A DNA stretch of 64,000 nucleotides from Natronoglomus mannanivorans. Its GTDB lineage: Archaea; Halobacteriota; Halobacteria; Halobacteriales; Natrialbaceae. This document shows, in pieces, positions 1 to 7,712 of this stretch. Made by a program: the position numbers and the translations under genes. Under the pieces are notes generated by a model. That model was not told the DNA's origin. It ran no database searches and was given only the letters and a program-made list of their open reading frames with translations. The stretch is from positions 124,001 to 188,000 of the forward strand of contig JAOPKB010000003.1 in NCBI GenBank assembly GCA_025517485.1, written 5' to 3'. Numbering within the stretch: position 1 is the first letter of the stretch; each line of letters starts with the position of its first letter.

Positions 1-1
1 C

Positions 2-751
2 GAGTGGGCCCAGGCGACCAGCGCTGGCGTCGACCACTACGACCTGGACGCACTCTCCGAACGAGGGATCGTCCTGACGAACGCGACGGGCGTTCACGCC
101 CAGCCGATCGCCGAACAGGTGCTGGGCGCGATGCTGTCGTTCGAACGCGAGTTCCTTCGGGCCCGCGACCAGCAGCGCGAGGGAGTCTGGCTCCGAACTG
201 AGGGCGGCGAACTCGCGAGCAAGACCGTGGGCGTCGTCGGCCTGGGTGCGATCGGTGGCCGAGTCGCGGAACTCGCCTCGGCGATCGGCTCGCGGGTGGT
301 CGGCACCAAGCGCGATCCCTCGAGCGCGCCCGACACGGCCGATGCGGTCTACCCGCCCGACGAACTGGACGAGGTGCTCCGCCGGGCCGACTACCTCGTC
401 CTCGCCTGCCCGCTCACCGAGGAGACCCGCGGCCTGATCGACGGCGCGGCGCTCGAGACGATGCCCGACGAAGCGGTGCTGGTGAATATCGCCCGCGGCG
501 AGGTCGCCGATCAGGAGGCGCTGGTAGAGGGACTTCAACAGGGCCGGATCGCGGGCGCCGCGCTCGACGTCTTCGCCGAGGAGCCCCTTCCCGAGGAGTC
601 GCCGCTATGGAACCTGCCGAACGTGCTCCTCACGCCCCACATGGCCGGCTCGACGCCTCACTACTACGAGCGGATCGGCGACATCTTCCGGGAGAACTTC
701 GAGTGCTTCGCTGACGGCGACCTCGAGGGGATGCGAAATCGGATCGTGTGA
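2..751 (+). CDS. D-2-hydroxyacid dehydrogenase, 3' part (5' end outside window)
   Basis: The reading frame is open from the window edge, so the N-terminus is missing and 249 residues are visible. It has the NAD-binding Rossmann signature GLGAIG at visible residues 80-85. The catalytic triad of the family is recognisable: Arg in NIARG (about 165), Glu in VFAEEP (about 194) and His in LTPHMAGS (about 213). These enzymes reduce 2-oxoacids to D-2-hydroxyacids with NAD(P)H in the cytoplasm; the substrate (glyoxylate, hydroxypyruvate, phosphoglycerate or other) cannot be told from this part. No ACT or other C-terminal regulatory domain follows, which argues against a long-type SerA. Confidence 0.9.
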   Translation, partial: EWAQATSAGVDHYDLDALSERGIVLTNATGVHAQPIAEQVLGAMLSFEREFLRARDQQREGVWLRTEGGELASKTVGVVGLGAIGGRVAELASAIGSRVVGTKRDPSSAPDTADAVYPPDELDEVLRRADYLVLACPLTEETRGLIDGAALETMPDEAVLVNIARGEVADQEALVEGLQQGRIAGAALDVFAEEPLPEESPLWNLPNVLLTPHMAGSTPHYYERIGDIFRENFECFADGDLEGMRNRIV

Positions 752-782
752 GGTTAAGACGAGAGCGCGACCACTCGAACGC

Positions 783-1178
783 ATGGAACGGCGAACCATC
801 ACCTCGGGAACCGAGTGGGAATCGACCGTCGGCTACGCGCGAGCCGTCGTCGCCGACGGCCGGGTCCACGTCTCCGGAACCACAGCGACCGACGATACAG
901 GAGCGATCGTCGGCGAGGACGACCCGTACGAACAGACGCGACGGGCGCTCGAGAACGTCGCGTCGGCCCTCGAGCAGGCGGGGGCGAGTCTCGAGGACGT
1001 CGTCCGGACGCGCATGTTCGTCACCGATATCGACGATTGGGAGGCGATCGGCCGTGCCCACGAGGAGTGTTTCGGGGAGATTCGACCGGCGACGAGTATG
1101 CTCGAGGTGGGGCGGCTCGTCGATCCGGCGATGGTCGTCGAAATAGAGGCGGAGGCGGTCGTTTCCGAGGGAGAATGA
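783..1178 (+). CDS. RidA family (YjgF/YER057c/UK114) protein
   Basis: A 131-aa protein of normal length for the family. The conserved segment RPATSM (from Arg101) followed by a Glu in VVEIE (Glu120) matches the ligand-binding Arg and Glu of RidA proteins, and VRTRMFVTD at 74-82 is the usual central strand. RidA enzymes hydrolyse reactive 2-aminoacrylate and other enamine/imine intermediates made by PLP enzymes; some relatives have other deaminase roles. It starts 31 bp after the dehydrogenase stop on the same strand, so the two may be co-transcribed. The exact subfamily (RidA proper or Rid1-7) is not resolved. Confidence 0.85.
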   Translation: MERRTITSGTEWESTVGYARAVVADGRVHVSGTTATDDTGAIVGEDDPYEQTRRALENVASALEQAGASLEDVVRTRMFVTDIDDWEAIGRAHEECFGEIRPATSMLEVGRLVDPAMVVEIEAEAVVSEGE

Positions 1179-1351
1179 GAGAGAAGACGCGTGGGAGAGA
1201 CCGGCGACCGCTCCCGAAGTCCGAAGGTCGCCCTCTCGAGCAGACCGTGGTAACCGTCGATCGCTCGAGATCTGCGATCACGTCACAGACGTTCGTTAGC
1301 AGCCATACCTCCATCGAGTCTTCGAGAAGGTGTGGAATAGATTACAGAATG

Positions 1352-1361
1352 CGTAAATAAC
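1352..1361 (+). promoter_or_regulatory. TATA-like promoter of the DUF433/DUF5615 pair
   Basis: The sequence CGTAAATAAC is centred about 26 bp before the ATG at 1382, the normal distance for a leaderless haloarchaeal transcript. The preceding 1179-1350 stretch has no recognisable gene. Confidence 0.5.
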
Positions 1362-1381
1362 GGCCAGCCGTATCTATCCGT

Positions 1382-1666
1382 ATGTCGATCACCACCGACG
1401 ACGATGTGCTCCACGGCCTTCCTCGTCTCGAGGGGACGCGCATCAGCGTTCTCGACGTCTACGATGCAGTGGTGGCTGCTGACAGGACGCCCGCGGAAGC
1501 CGCAAACGGGTTGGATATCACGCTCGGACAGGTGTACGAGGCGCTCGCATACTACTACAACAATCCCGACGAAATGCGTCGCGATCGCGAGCGACGAAAG
1601 AACGACCGAGCCGAATTCGACTCACGGGTCGTGAAACCGCCCGTCGAAGCGAACGATACTCGGTAA
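1382..1666 (+). CDS. DUF433 family protein, probable antitoxin
   Basis: A 94-aa protein with the DUF433 pattern: LPRLEGTRISVLDVYDAV at 12-29, then a helix-turn-helix-like segment with DITLGQVYEALAYYYNNP (45-62). DUF433 proteins are small winged-helix-like proteins, often the DNA-binding antitoxin partner of a PIN-like DUF5615 toxin. The stop lies 2 bp before the DUF5615 start, so the two are one operon with antitoxin first. The C-terminal 30 residues are charged (RDRERRKNDR), typical of a toxin-wrapping tail. Toxin-antitoxin function is inferred from the pairing. Confidence 0.8.
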   Translation: MSITTDDDVLHGLPRLEGTRISVLDVYDAVVAADRTPAEAANGLDITLGQVYEALAYYYNNPDEMRRDRERRKNDRAEFDSRVVKPPVEANDTR

Positions 1667-1668
1667 CG

Positions 1669-2022
1669 ATGGCTCGAGTGCAGTTTCTCGCCGACGAACA
1701 TATTCCGGGTCCCTTCCTCACTGCAGTCGACTCACTCGGGTACGAAGTTCTTCGAGTGAAAGACGAATTTTCCGAAGGGACTGCTGATCGTCGGCTGCTC
1801 GAGTTCGGTCGGGAAACTGGCCGAGTCGTTCTGACGTGTGATACCCGATTTACCATCGTCGACAACGATATCGTCACCGATCACGGCGGCGTCATATACG
1901 CGGACCAAGCGTTTCTCCAGACGAATCCGGAAGACGCAGCGAACGGTATCGATCGAATCGCAACGACGATGCCGGCGGACGACATAATCGAGAACGAATT
2001 CTATCTGAGCGATTGGGTCTGA
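1669..2022 (+). CDS. DUF5615 family PIN-like protein, probable toxin
   Basis: A 117-aa protein with the DUF5615 (Mut7-C/PIN-like) layout: LADEH with Asp9 near the N-terminus and LTCDTRF with Asp58 after the second strand, the acidic residues expected to bind metal in PIN-like RNases. DUF433-DUF5615 pairs are regarded as VapBC-like toxin-antitoxin modules. It directly follows its DUF433 partner and ends 22 bp before the convergent sulfhydrylase gene. RNase activity is inferred from the fold family and is not shown by the sequence alone. Confidence 0.8.
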   Translation: MARVQFLADEHIPGPFLTAVDSLGYEVLRVKDEFSEGTADRRLLEFGRETGRVVLTCDTRFTIVDNDIVTDHGGVIYADQAFLQTNPEDAANGIDRIATTMPADDIIENEFYLSDWV

Positions 2023-2044
2023 AGGCGGTGTCTGGTCTCTCGGA

Positions 2045-3337
2045 TCAGTTCGCCGCGTCGATCGCCCGCTCGAGATCGGCGATCACGTCGTCGACGTCCT
2101 CGATCCCCACCGAAATGCGGACGAGGTCGTCGGTGACGCCGCTGGCGAGTTTCTCCTCCTCGGTGAGCTGCTGGTGGGTCGTACTCGCCGGGTGGATGAT
2201 CAGCGTCTTCGCGTCGCCGACGTTCGCGAGCAGGCTGGCGAGGTCGACCTCGTTGCAGACCGTCTCGGCGGCCTCGTAGCCACCTTCGAGGCCGAACGTG
2301 ATCATGCCGCCGAAGCCGCCTTCGAGGTACTGTTTCGCGTTCTCGTGGGTCTCGTGGCTCTCGAGTCCGGGATAGTTGACCCACGACACCGCGGAGTGGT
2401 CCTCGAGGAACTCGGCCACCGCCATGGCGTTCTCCGAGTGTTTTTCCATCCGAAGGGGAAGCGACTCGAGTTTCTGGAGGGTGACCCAGGCGTCAAAGGG
2501 CGACTGCTGGTTGCCCAAATCGCGCAGGCCGCGGGTCCGAGCGGCGATGGCGAAGGCCATCTCGCCGAAGGTCTCGTGGAAGTTGATGCCGTGATACGCG
2601 GGATTCGCCTCGGTGAGTTCGGGGTAGTCGCCCTCGTCCCACGGGAAGGTGCCGCCGTCGACCAGGATGCCGCCGACGGTGCTGCCAGCGCCGTGGATCC
2701 ACTTGGTCGTCGAGTTCCAGACGAGGTCCGCACCGTGTTCGATCGGTCGGCACAGATAGGGCGTCGCGAAGGTGTTGTCGACGAACAACGGCACGTCGTT
2801 CTCGTGGGCGATATCGGCGATCCGCTCGATGTCGGGCGTTACGAGGGCTGGGTTGCCGATCGTCTCGAGGTGGACGAACGCGGTGTCGTCGTCGATCGCC
2901 TCCGCGTAAGCCTCGTAGTCGAGCGTGTCGACGAATTTCGTCTCGATACCTCGCTTCTCGACGGTGTGGGTGAGGTAGGTGTAGGTCCCGCCGTACAGCG
3001 AGGACGCCGAGACGATGTTGTCGCCGACGTCCGCGAGGATGAACGTCGCCAGATCGAAGGCGGCCATCCCGCTTGCGGTCGCGAGCGCCCCGACGCCGCC
3101 CTCGAGGGCTGCGATACGCTCCTCGAGCATGGCGTTCGTCGGGTTCATGATCCGCGAGTAGATGTTGCCGAACTCCTCTAACCCGAACAGGTTCGCGGCG
3201 TGTTCGGTGTCGTCGAAGACGTAGGAGGTCGTCTGATAGATCGGCGGTGCCCGCGCACCCGTCGTCGGGTCGGGGTCCTGTCCGGCGTGGACGCTGCGCG
3301 TTGCGAATCGGCGGTCGGCTGAATCGTCGTCTGCCAT
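2045..3337 (-). CDS. metY: O-acetylhomoserine sulfhydrylase (Cys/Met metabolism PLP enzyme)
   Basis: A 430-aa protein, the usual length for O-acetylhomoserine aminocarboxypropyltransferase. It makes homocysteine from O-acetylhomoserine and sulfide in the cytoplasm, the direct sulfhydrylation route to methionine. The PLP lysine is Lys212 in NSTTKWIHG and the PLP-pyridine Asp is Asp187 in FVDNTF; YSRIMNPTN (60-68) is the conserved substrate/PLP phosphate region. The longer MetY form (about 430 aa) with an insert separates it from cystathionine gamma-synthase (about 380-390 aa), but specificity within the family is inferred. No metX neighbour is in this window. Confidence 0.88.
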   Translation of the reverse strand: MADDDSADRRFATRSVHAGQDPDPTTGARAPPIYQTTSYVFDDTEHAANLFGLEEFGNIYSRIMNPTNAMLEERIAALEGGVGALATASGMAAFDLATFILADVGDNIVSASSLYGGTYTYLTHTVEKRGIETKFVDTLDYEAYAEAIDDDTAFVHLETIGNPALVTPDIERIADIAHENDVPLFVDNTFATPYLCRPIEHGADLVWNSTTKWIHGAGSTVGGILVDGGTFPWDEGDYPELTEANPAYHGINFHETFGEMAFAIAARTRGLRDLGNQQSPFDAWVTLQKLESLPLRMEKHSENAMAVAEFLEDHSAVSWVNYPGLESHETHENAKQYLEGGFGGMITFGLEGGYEAAETVCNEVDLASLLANVGDAKTLIIHPASTTHQQLTEEEKLASGVTDDLVRISVGIEDVDDVIADLERAIDAAN

Positions 3338-3359
3338 GAGGGGTACACTGACTCGAGGG

Positions 3360-3369
3360 TATGTAAAAC
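3360..3369 (-). promoter_or_regulatory. TATA-like promoter of the sulfhydrylase gene
   Basis: On the minus strand GTTTTACATA is centred 27 bp before the ATG at 3337, consistent with a leaderless transcript and supporting that start. Confidence 0.6.
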
Positions 3370-3488
3370 TGCAGTCGAACGGCGGGGGGTTCGACGGCAG
3401 TCTCGGCCACGACTACGGTGACCTGTCGTACCGGTTCGGCGAGGCGAACACCGGGAGACCTATCCGGTCGTCGGTCCAGCCAGCCCAC

Positions 3489-4085
3489 ATGGAGACGACT
3501 CGCCACTTCACCGCCACCGTCTACATCGTCAACGACGGGGCCACGGCGCTGCACGACCACCGGCGGTTAGGGATCACGATCCCGCCCGGCGGCCACGTCG
3601 ACCGCGACGAACTCCCACACGAGACGGCGATCCGCGAGTGTCGCGAGGAGACCGGCCTCGAGGCGACGATCCTCCCCGTCCGGGAGTCGCTCGAATCCGA
3701 CGGCACGGGTGACCACGATCTCGCAGTCGAGACGGACACCGGCCGCTCGCTGCCCCAACCCAGACGCCAGATGCTCTACGATATCGACGTTCACGACGGC
3801 CGCGTCGCACACCAGCACGTCGATCACATCTACTACGCGACCGTCCCGAGCCGGGAGATCGACCCGGCCGACGGCGAGGTGAATGCGGACGGGTGGGCGT
3901 GGTACACGTCGGCGGACCTCCGGACCCGAAAGCGTGAGGACGAGATCGGAGGGCAGAGCGACAGTGACAGCGAGAGCGAAGACAGAAACAGAATCCAAAA
4001 CGAGGACACGAACGAACCCGATCTCGAGGACGACGTCGTCACGCTCGGGCTCGAGGCGATCGAAGCGGCGCGGCGACTGTCCTGA
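3489..4085 (+). CDS. NUDIX hydrolase
   Basis: A 198-aa protein with a perfect Nudix box (G-x5-E-x7-REUxEExGU) at residues 35-57: Gly35, Glu41, Arg49-Glu50, Glu53-Glu54 and Gly56. These enzymes use divalent metal to cleave nucleoside diphosphates linked to another group; the substrate cannot be read from the sequence. The ATG at 3489 is preferred over an in-frame one at 3336 because the fold starts at residue 6 (HFTATVYIV) and the upstream 51 codons are poor coding sequence overlapping the divergent metY promoter. The C-terminal 40 residues are strongly acidic and probably disordered. Confidence 0.85.
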   Translation: METTRHFTATVYIVNDGATALHDHRRLGITIPPGGHVDRDELPHETAIRECREETGLEATILPVRESLESDGTGDHDLAVETDTGRSLPQPRRQMLYDIDVHDGRVAHQHVDHIYYATVPSREIDPADGEVNADGWAWYTSADLRTRKREDEIGGQSDSDSESEDRNRIQNEDTNEPDLEDDVVTLGLEAIEAARRLS

Positions 4086-4163
4086 GGTGATACGCGGGTC
4101 TGGAGGAGAATCAGCTCCGTCGGAGAATCCACGTCGGAGGAACCGGCGACTCGCTCGAGTCGC

Positions 4164-4328
4164 TCAGAAGATCGGCAACCCGACGAGCGCGTCCCGGAAA
4201 ATGACGAGCGCGATGCCCGCCATCACGACGACGATCGTCCAGACCGTCATGATGCGCATTATTTCGCGGGTGAACTCTTCGTCGTCGCTGGCCATCAGTG
4301 ATCCACTGCCGTTCGCGTCGTGGTCCAT
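4164..4328 (-). CDS. 54-aa single-pass membrane protein, haloarchaeal hypothetical
   Basis: A short gene found by reading the minus strand. It encodes an acidic N-terminus (residues 1-20, ending DDEEFT), then one hydrophobic helix at about 28-45 (WTIVVVMAGIALVIF), and ends GLPIF. A TATA-like box (AGTATATAAT, 4351-4360) lies about 27 bp upstream of the ATG, which strongly supports a real leaderless gene despite the size. Codon third positions are GC-rich like the neighbours. It lies convergent to the NUDIX gene and upstream (in its own direction it follows) of gpmI on the same strand, 157 bp away. Function unknown. Confidence 0.7.
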   Translation of the reverse strand: MDHDANGSGSLMASDDEEFTREIMRIMTVWTIVVVMAGIALVIFRDALVGLPIF

Positions 4329-4350
4329 ATCCCGACGTATTAACTCGTGT

Positions 4351-4360
4351 ATTATATACT
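4351..4360 (-). promoter_or_regulatory. TATA-like promoter of the 54-aa membrane protein
   Basis: AGTATATAAT on the minus strand, centred 27 bp before the ATG at 4328. It sits in a local AT-rich patch between the small gene and gpmI. Confidence 0.6.
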
Positions 4361-4484
4361 ACTCGGTCAGTCTCGTTTGATCGAGTGTCAATCCCACACA
4401 ACGGTTGCCGTCTCGAACGGCGATCGCACACCACACACCACGTGAGTACAGGATTCGTTCGCGAAGCCCCGACGCTAGCCGATT

Positions 4485-5999
4485 CTACTCGAGTAGTACC
4501 TCCCCGGTCATCTCCGGGGGTTGGCGAACGCCGATCAACTCGAGCATCGTCGGTGCGATGTCGGCGAGCGTGCCGCCGTCGCGGACCGACTTCCCGCCGC
4601 CGGTTCCGTCGGGTGCAAGGTAGACGAACGGCACGTCGTTGTACGTGTGGGCCGTGTGCGGTTCCTCCTCGGTCCCCATATCGTCCGCGTTGCCGTGATC
4701 AGCGGTGATCAGGACGTGTGCGCCGGCGGCCTCGAGCGCCTCTACGAGCCGTCCGAGTTGCGTGTCGACGGCCTCCACCGCTTCGACGGCGGCCCGGTAA
4801 TCACCCGTGTGCCCGACCATGTCGGGATTGGCGTAGTTGAGCACCAGCACGTCGGGGTCGTCGGATTCGACGACAGAGATTGCGGTATCGGTCACTGCGG
4901 GCGCGCTCATCTCTGGCTGCAGGTCGTAGGTCGGGACGTTCGGACTCTCGACGATCTCCCGGCGCTCGCCCTCGAAGGCGACCTCGCGGCCGCCGTTCAG
5001 GAAGTAGGTGACGTGGGCGTACTTCTCGGATTCGGCGATCCGAAGCTGGGTCTTCCCCGCGTCCGCGAGCACCTCGCCGAGCACCTGTGTGGGCTGGTTC
5101 GGCGGGTAGGCGACCGGCAGGTCGAACGTCTTGTCGTACTCGGTCATCGTCACGATTTCCACCTCGGGCGCCTCGAGGTCGAACTCCCACTCCGGCCGGA
5201 TGTTCGCCAGCATCCGGGTGAGCTGGCGGGCGCGGTCGGATCGGAAGTTGAACCAGACGACCGAATCGCCGTCCTCGAGCGCCGGTCCGTCCGTAATTAG
5301 CGTCGGCTCGACGAACTCGTCGGTCTCGCCGCGATCGTAGGCGTTCTCGACGGCCGCCACGGCGGAGTCGGCGGTCCACTCGCCCTCCCGCTCGACGATC
5401 GCGTCGTAGGCTCGCTTGGTCCGTTCCCAGTTCTGGTCGCGGTCCATCGCGTAGTATCGGCCCGTGACCGTCGCGACGTCGCCCGTTCCCGCCGTCTCCA
5501 CGACGTCCTCGAGTTCCGCGAGGTACGCTCGGCCGCCGGTCGGCGAGGTGTCCCGGCCGTCGGTGATCGCGTGAGTGACCGCCTCGACGTCGCGGTCAGC
5601 GGCCATTCCGATGAGCGAGTGGAGGTGAAGGTGGTCGGAGTGAACGCCGCCGTCGCTGACGAGTCCGAGAAAGTGGACCGTCCCGTCGTTTTCCGTCGCG
5701 TGGTCGAAGGCAGCGTTGATCGCGTCGTTCTTCCGGAAGCTCCCGTCGGCCACCGAATCGGAGATTCGCGTGTACTCCTGGTGGACGACCCGCCCGGCGC
5801 CGATGTTGAGGTGGCCGACCTCGCTGTTTCCCATCTGGCCGTCCGGGAGGCCGACGCGTCGACCTTTGACGTCCAGTCTCCCCGAGACCCCCGCGGTGGT
5901 GAGCCGGTCGAACACCGGCGTATGGGCTGCTTCGACCGCGTTCCTCCCATCGTGCTCGCCGAGTCCCCAGCCGTCGAGGACGATCAGTGCCGCGTCCAT
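4485..5999 (-). CDS. gpmI: 2,3-bisphosphoglycerate-independent phosphoglycerate mutase
   Basis: A 504-aa protein, the standard length of the alkaline-phosphatase-fold iPGM. It interconverts 3- and 2-phosphoglycerate in glycolysis/gluconeogenesis. The N-terminal LDGWGLGE (8-15) supplies the first metal Asp, the phosphoserine nucleophile is Ser59 in QMGNSEVGHLNIGAGR, and the C-terminal metal site is visible as ITADHGNADDMG and EPHTAHTYNDVP. The GAGRVVHQEYTRI segment after the Ser is typical. A TATA-like box (CTAATTAGG, 6022-6030) lies 27 bp from the ATG. Confidence 0.95.
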   Translation of the reverse strand: MDAALIVLDGWGLGEHDGRNAVEAAHTPVFDRLTTAGVSGRLDVKGRRVGLPDGQMGNSEVGHLNIGAGRVVHQEYTRISDSVADGSFRKNDAINAAFDHATENDGTVHFLGLVSDGGVHSDHLHLHSLIGMAADRDVEAVTHAITDGRDTSPTGGRAYLAELEDVVETAGTGDVATVTGRYYAMDRDQNWERTKRAYDAIVEREGEWTADSAVAAVENAYDRGETDEFVEPTLITDGPALEDGDSVVWFNFRSDRARQLTRMLANIRPEWEFDLEAPEVEIVTMTEYDKTFDLPVAYPPNQPTQVLGEVLADAGKTQLRIAESEKYAHVTYFLNGGREVAFEGERREIVESPNVPTYDLQPEMSAPAVTDTAISVVESDDPDVLVLNYANPDMVGHTGDYRAAVEAVEAVDTQLGRLVEALEAAGAHVLITADHGNADDMGTEEEPHTAHTYNDVPFVYLAPDGTGGGKSVRDGGTLADIAPTMLELIGVRQPPEMTGEVLLE

Positions 6000-6133
6000 G
6001 TGCGTGGCGTCGTCTGGGGAGCCTAATTAGCTGTCGTTCGACGCAGGACTCGGCCGAACGGTCGAGTGGTGTGTTCTACTCGAGGTCCGCAGTCGTGACT
6101 CCAGCCGGAAGCCACCGGCGTGAAAAACAGCCC

Positions 6134-6247
6134 GTCGCTCGAGCACAGAAGAGTCGACGCCGATGCCAGAGCCGACGCCGACCTGCGGCCGTCGCTCGAG
6201 CACAGAAGAGTCGACGCCGATGCCAGAGCCGACGCCGACCTGCGGCC
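6134..6247. repeat. Tandem duplication, two 57-bp units
   Basis: Two head-to-tail identical 57-bp units, 6134-6190 and 6191-6247, both starting GTCGCTCGAGCACAG, with the next 6 bp (GTCGCT at 6248) starting a third partial unit that is the stop-codon end of the small gene at 6252-6488. A further copy of the gene's last codons (CTCGAGGTCCGCAG) occurs at 6079-6092 and again at 6256-6269. The unit is a multiple of 3. It looks like slippage or recombination at the gene's 3' end. Confidence 0.85.
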
Positions 6248-6251
6248 GTCG

Positions 6252-6488
6252 CTACTCGAGGTCCGCAGAGTCGTCGTACGTCTCGGAACTCGAGCCGGTC
6301 TCGGAGTCGTCCGACTCCTCGTCGTCGGTTGCGTCTTTCGCCTTCGATTCGACGATCGCCTTCGCGCCTTTCTTCGCCACGACGACGCCGACGGCACCGC
6401 CGGTGCTGGCGACGACCGCCCCGGGAACGCCGTATTTCTTGTACCCGTACGTAGCAGCCTTCTTCCCAGCCGAGAGTGCACCAAGCAT
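6252..6488 (-). CDS. 78-aa glycine-zipper protein with acidic tail, haloarchaeal hypothetical
   Basis: From the ATG at 6488 the protein reads as a basic, Gly/Ala-rich segment (GALSAGKKAATYGYKKYG) then a hydrophobic glycine-zipper helix (about 20-42: VPGAVVASTGGAVGVVVAKKG) and an acidic, Ser-rich tail of about 28 residues ending SADLE. In-frame upstream starts exist (6533, 6620) but the extra residues are Arg-rich and unlike a haloarchaeal protein. A TATAA sequence at 6545-6550 would give a leader of about 30 nt. Probably membrane-associated; function unknown. Its 3' end abuts a 57-bp tandem duplication. Confidence 0.6.
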   Translation of the reverse strand: MLGALSAGKKAATYGYKKYGVPGAVVASTGGAVGVVVAKKGAKAIVESKAKDATDDEESDDSETGSSSETYDDSADLE

Positions 6489-6618
6489 ACGGCTCACGTA
6501 GCGCTCCACGAGGGGAACACACCGACCCTCCATACACAAGCGACTTATAAGTCGAATCCACGCCCGGCGAACGGAACGAGGCCGCGATACGTTGACATCG
6601 CTCCGAAGGTAGAGGCCC

Positions 6619-6626
6619 ATTTATCC
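6619..6626 (+). promoter_or_regulatory. TATA-like promoter of the acetamidase gene
   Basis: ATTTATCC centred 29 bp before the ATG at 6651; decides that start over the much longer in-frame extension reaching back to 6120. Confidence 0.6.
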
Positions 6627-6650
6627 CACACGAGAGCGTGTACTGTTCTC

Positions 6651-7637
6651 ATGACAGCCGAGTACGACACGGTGGACCACCGAGTGGCGGCCGACGAGAC
6701 GACGGTTCACAGCACCTGGAACAACGAACTCGATCCAGTGTGTACGGTCGACCCAGGCGACGTCGTTCGACTCGAGTGTCGAGACGCGACGAATGGACAA
6801 CTCGGCCCAGATTCGGCGGCCGCAGACGTCGCCGAACTGGATATCGACCCCGTTCACCCGTTGACCGGGCCGATCGCCGTCGACGGCGCCAGTCCGGGCG
6901 ACGTCCTCGAGGTCGAACTCCTCGACCTCGAACACCGCGGGTGGGGATACACCCTCGTTCTTCCGGGGGAGATCGGACACGGATTGCTTCCCGATGGGTT
7001 CCCGGAGCCGGCGATACACGTCTGGGAACTCGACGACGACGCCGACGACGGCGTCTGTCGCTTCGTGAACGACATCGAAGTTCCACTGAACCCATTTCCC
7101 GGCATCGTCGGAGTGGCGCCTGCCGAAACGGGGACACACGGGACGTTTCCGCCGCGGTCCGTCGGTGGGAATATCGATATCAAACACCTCACGGCCGGAT
7201 CGACGCTCTTTCTCCCCGTCGCGGTCGAAGACGCACTGGTTAGCGTCGGCGACTGTCACGCCGCCCAGGGAGACGGAGAGGTCTGCGGGACGGGAATCGA
7301 GGCCCCGATGTCGGTCACCTGCCGGTTCGACGTGCGCTCGGATCTGACGATCGAACAGCCGCAGTTCGAAACCGACGGCCCGTTCACGCCGACCGGTCGT
7401 GACGAACCGACGTTCGGGACCACCGGAATCGACGAGACGCTCCGAGGTGCGACCGAGAACGCCGTCAGTGGGATGATCGATCACCTCCACGAGGAGCGCG
7501 GACTCACGCGCGAACAGGCCTACATCCTCTGTTCGGCAGCCGTCGATCTGAAGATCAACGAGGTGGTCAACGCACCGAACTGGGTCGTCTCGGCGTACCT
7601 TCCCGAGAGCATCTTTCCCGAGGAACGCCGCCGGTGA
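6651..7637 (+). CDS. Acetamidase/formamidase family protein
   Basis: A 328-aa protein of the FmdA/AmdA family, which hydrolyses short-chain amides (formamide, acetamide) to the acid and ammonia. Family landmarks are visible: the GPIAVDGASPGDVLEVELLD region (about 68-88), the Gly-rich RSVGGNIDIKHL segment (about 175-186), GDCHAAQGDGEVCGTG (about 201-216, a metal/active-site region) and a C-terminal LCSAAVDLKINEVV stretch. The start at 6651 follows a well-placed TATA box; an in-frame ATG at 6120 lies inside the neighbouring tandem repeat and is rejected. The true amide substrate is not known. Confidence 0.88.
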   Translation: MTAEYDTVDHRVAADETTVHSTWNNELDPVCTVDPGDVVRLECRDATNGQLGPDSAAADVAELDIDPVHPLTGPIAVDGASPGDVLEVELLDLEHRGWGYTLVLPGEIGHGLLPDGFPEPAIHVWELDDDADDGVCRFVNDIEVPLNPFPGIVGVAPAETGTHGTFPPRSVGGNIDIKHLTAGSTLFLPVAVEDALVSVGDCHAAQGDGEVCGTGIEAPMSVTCRFDVRSDLTIEQPQFETDGPFTPTGRDEPTFGTTGIDETLRGATENAVSGMIDHLHEERGLTREQAYILCSAAVDLKINEVVNAPNWVVSAYLPESIFPEERRR

Positions 7638-7680
7638 GCGCGCGGAGACGCGTGCGAACGATCTACTAGTCGATCCTATA

Positions 7681-7688
7681 GTTTAAAT
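7681..7688 (+). promoter_or_regulatory. TATA-like promoter of the 324-aa membrane protein
   Basis: GTTTAAAT centred 28 bp before the ATG at 7713. Confidence 0.55.
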
Positions 7689-7712
7689 CAGAGTGCGAAC
7701 AGATAGTATTCT

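Noticed and set aside
6120..6650. N-terminal extension of the acetamidase
   Set aside because: The in-frame sequence is translated from the tandem repeat and lacks family similarity; the TATA box sits just before 6651.
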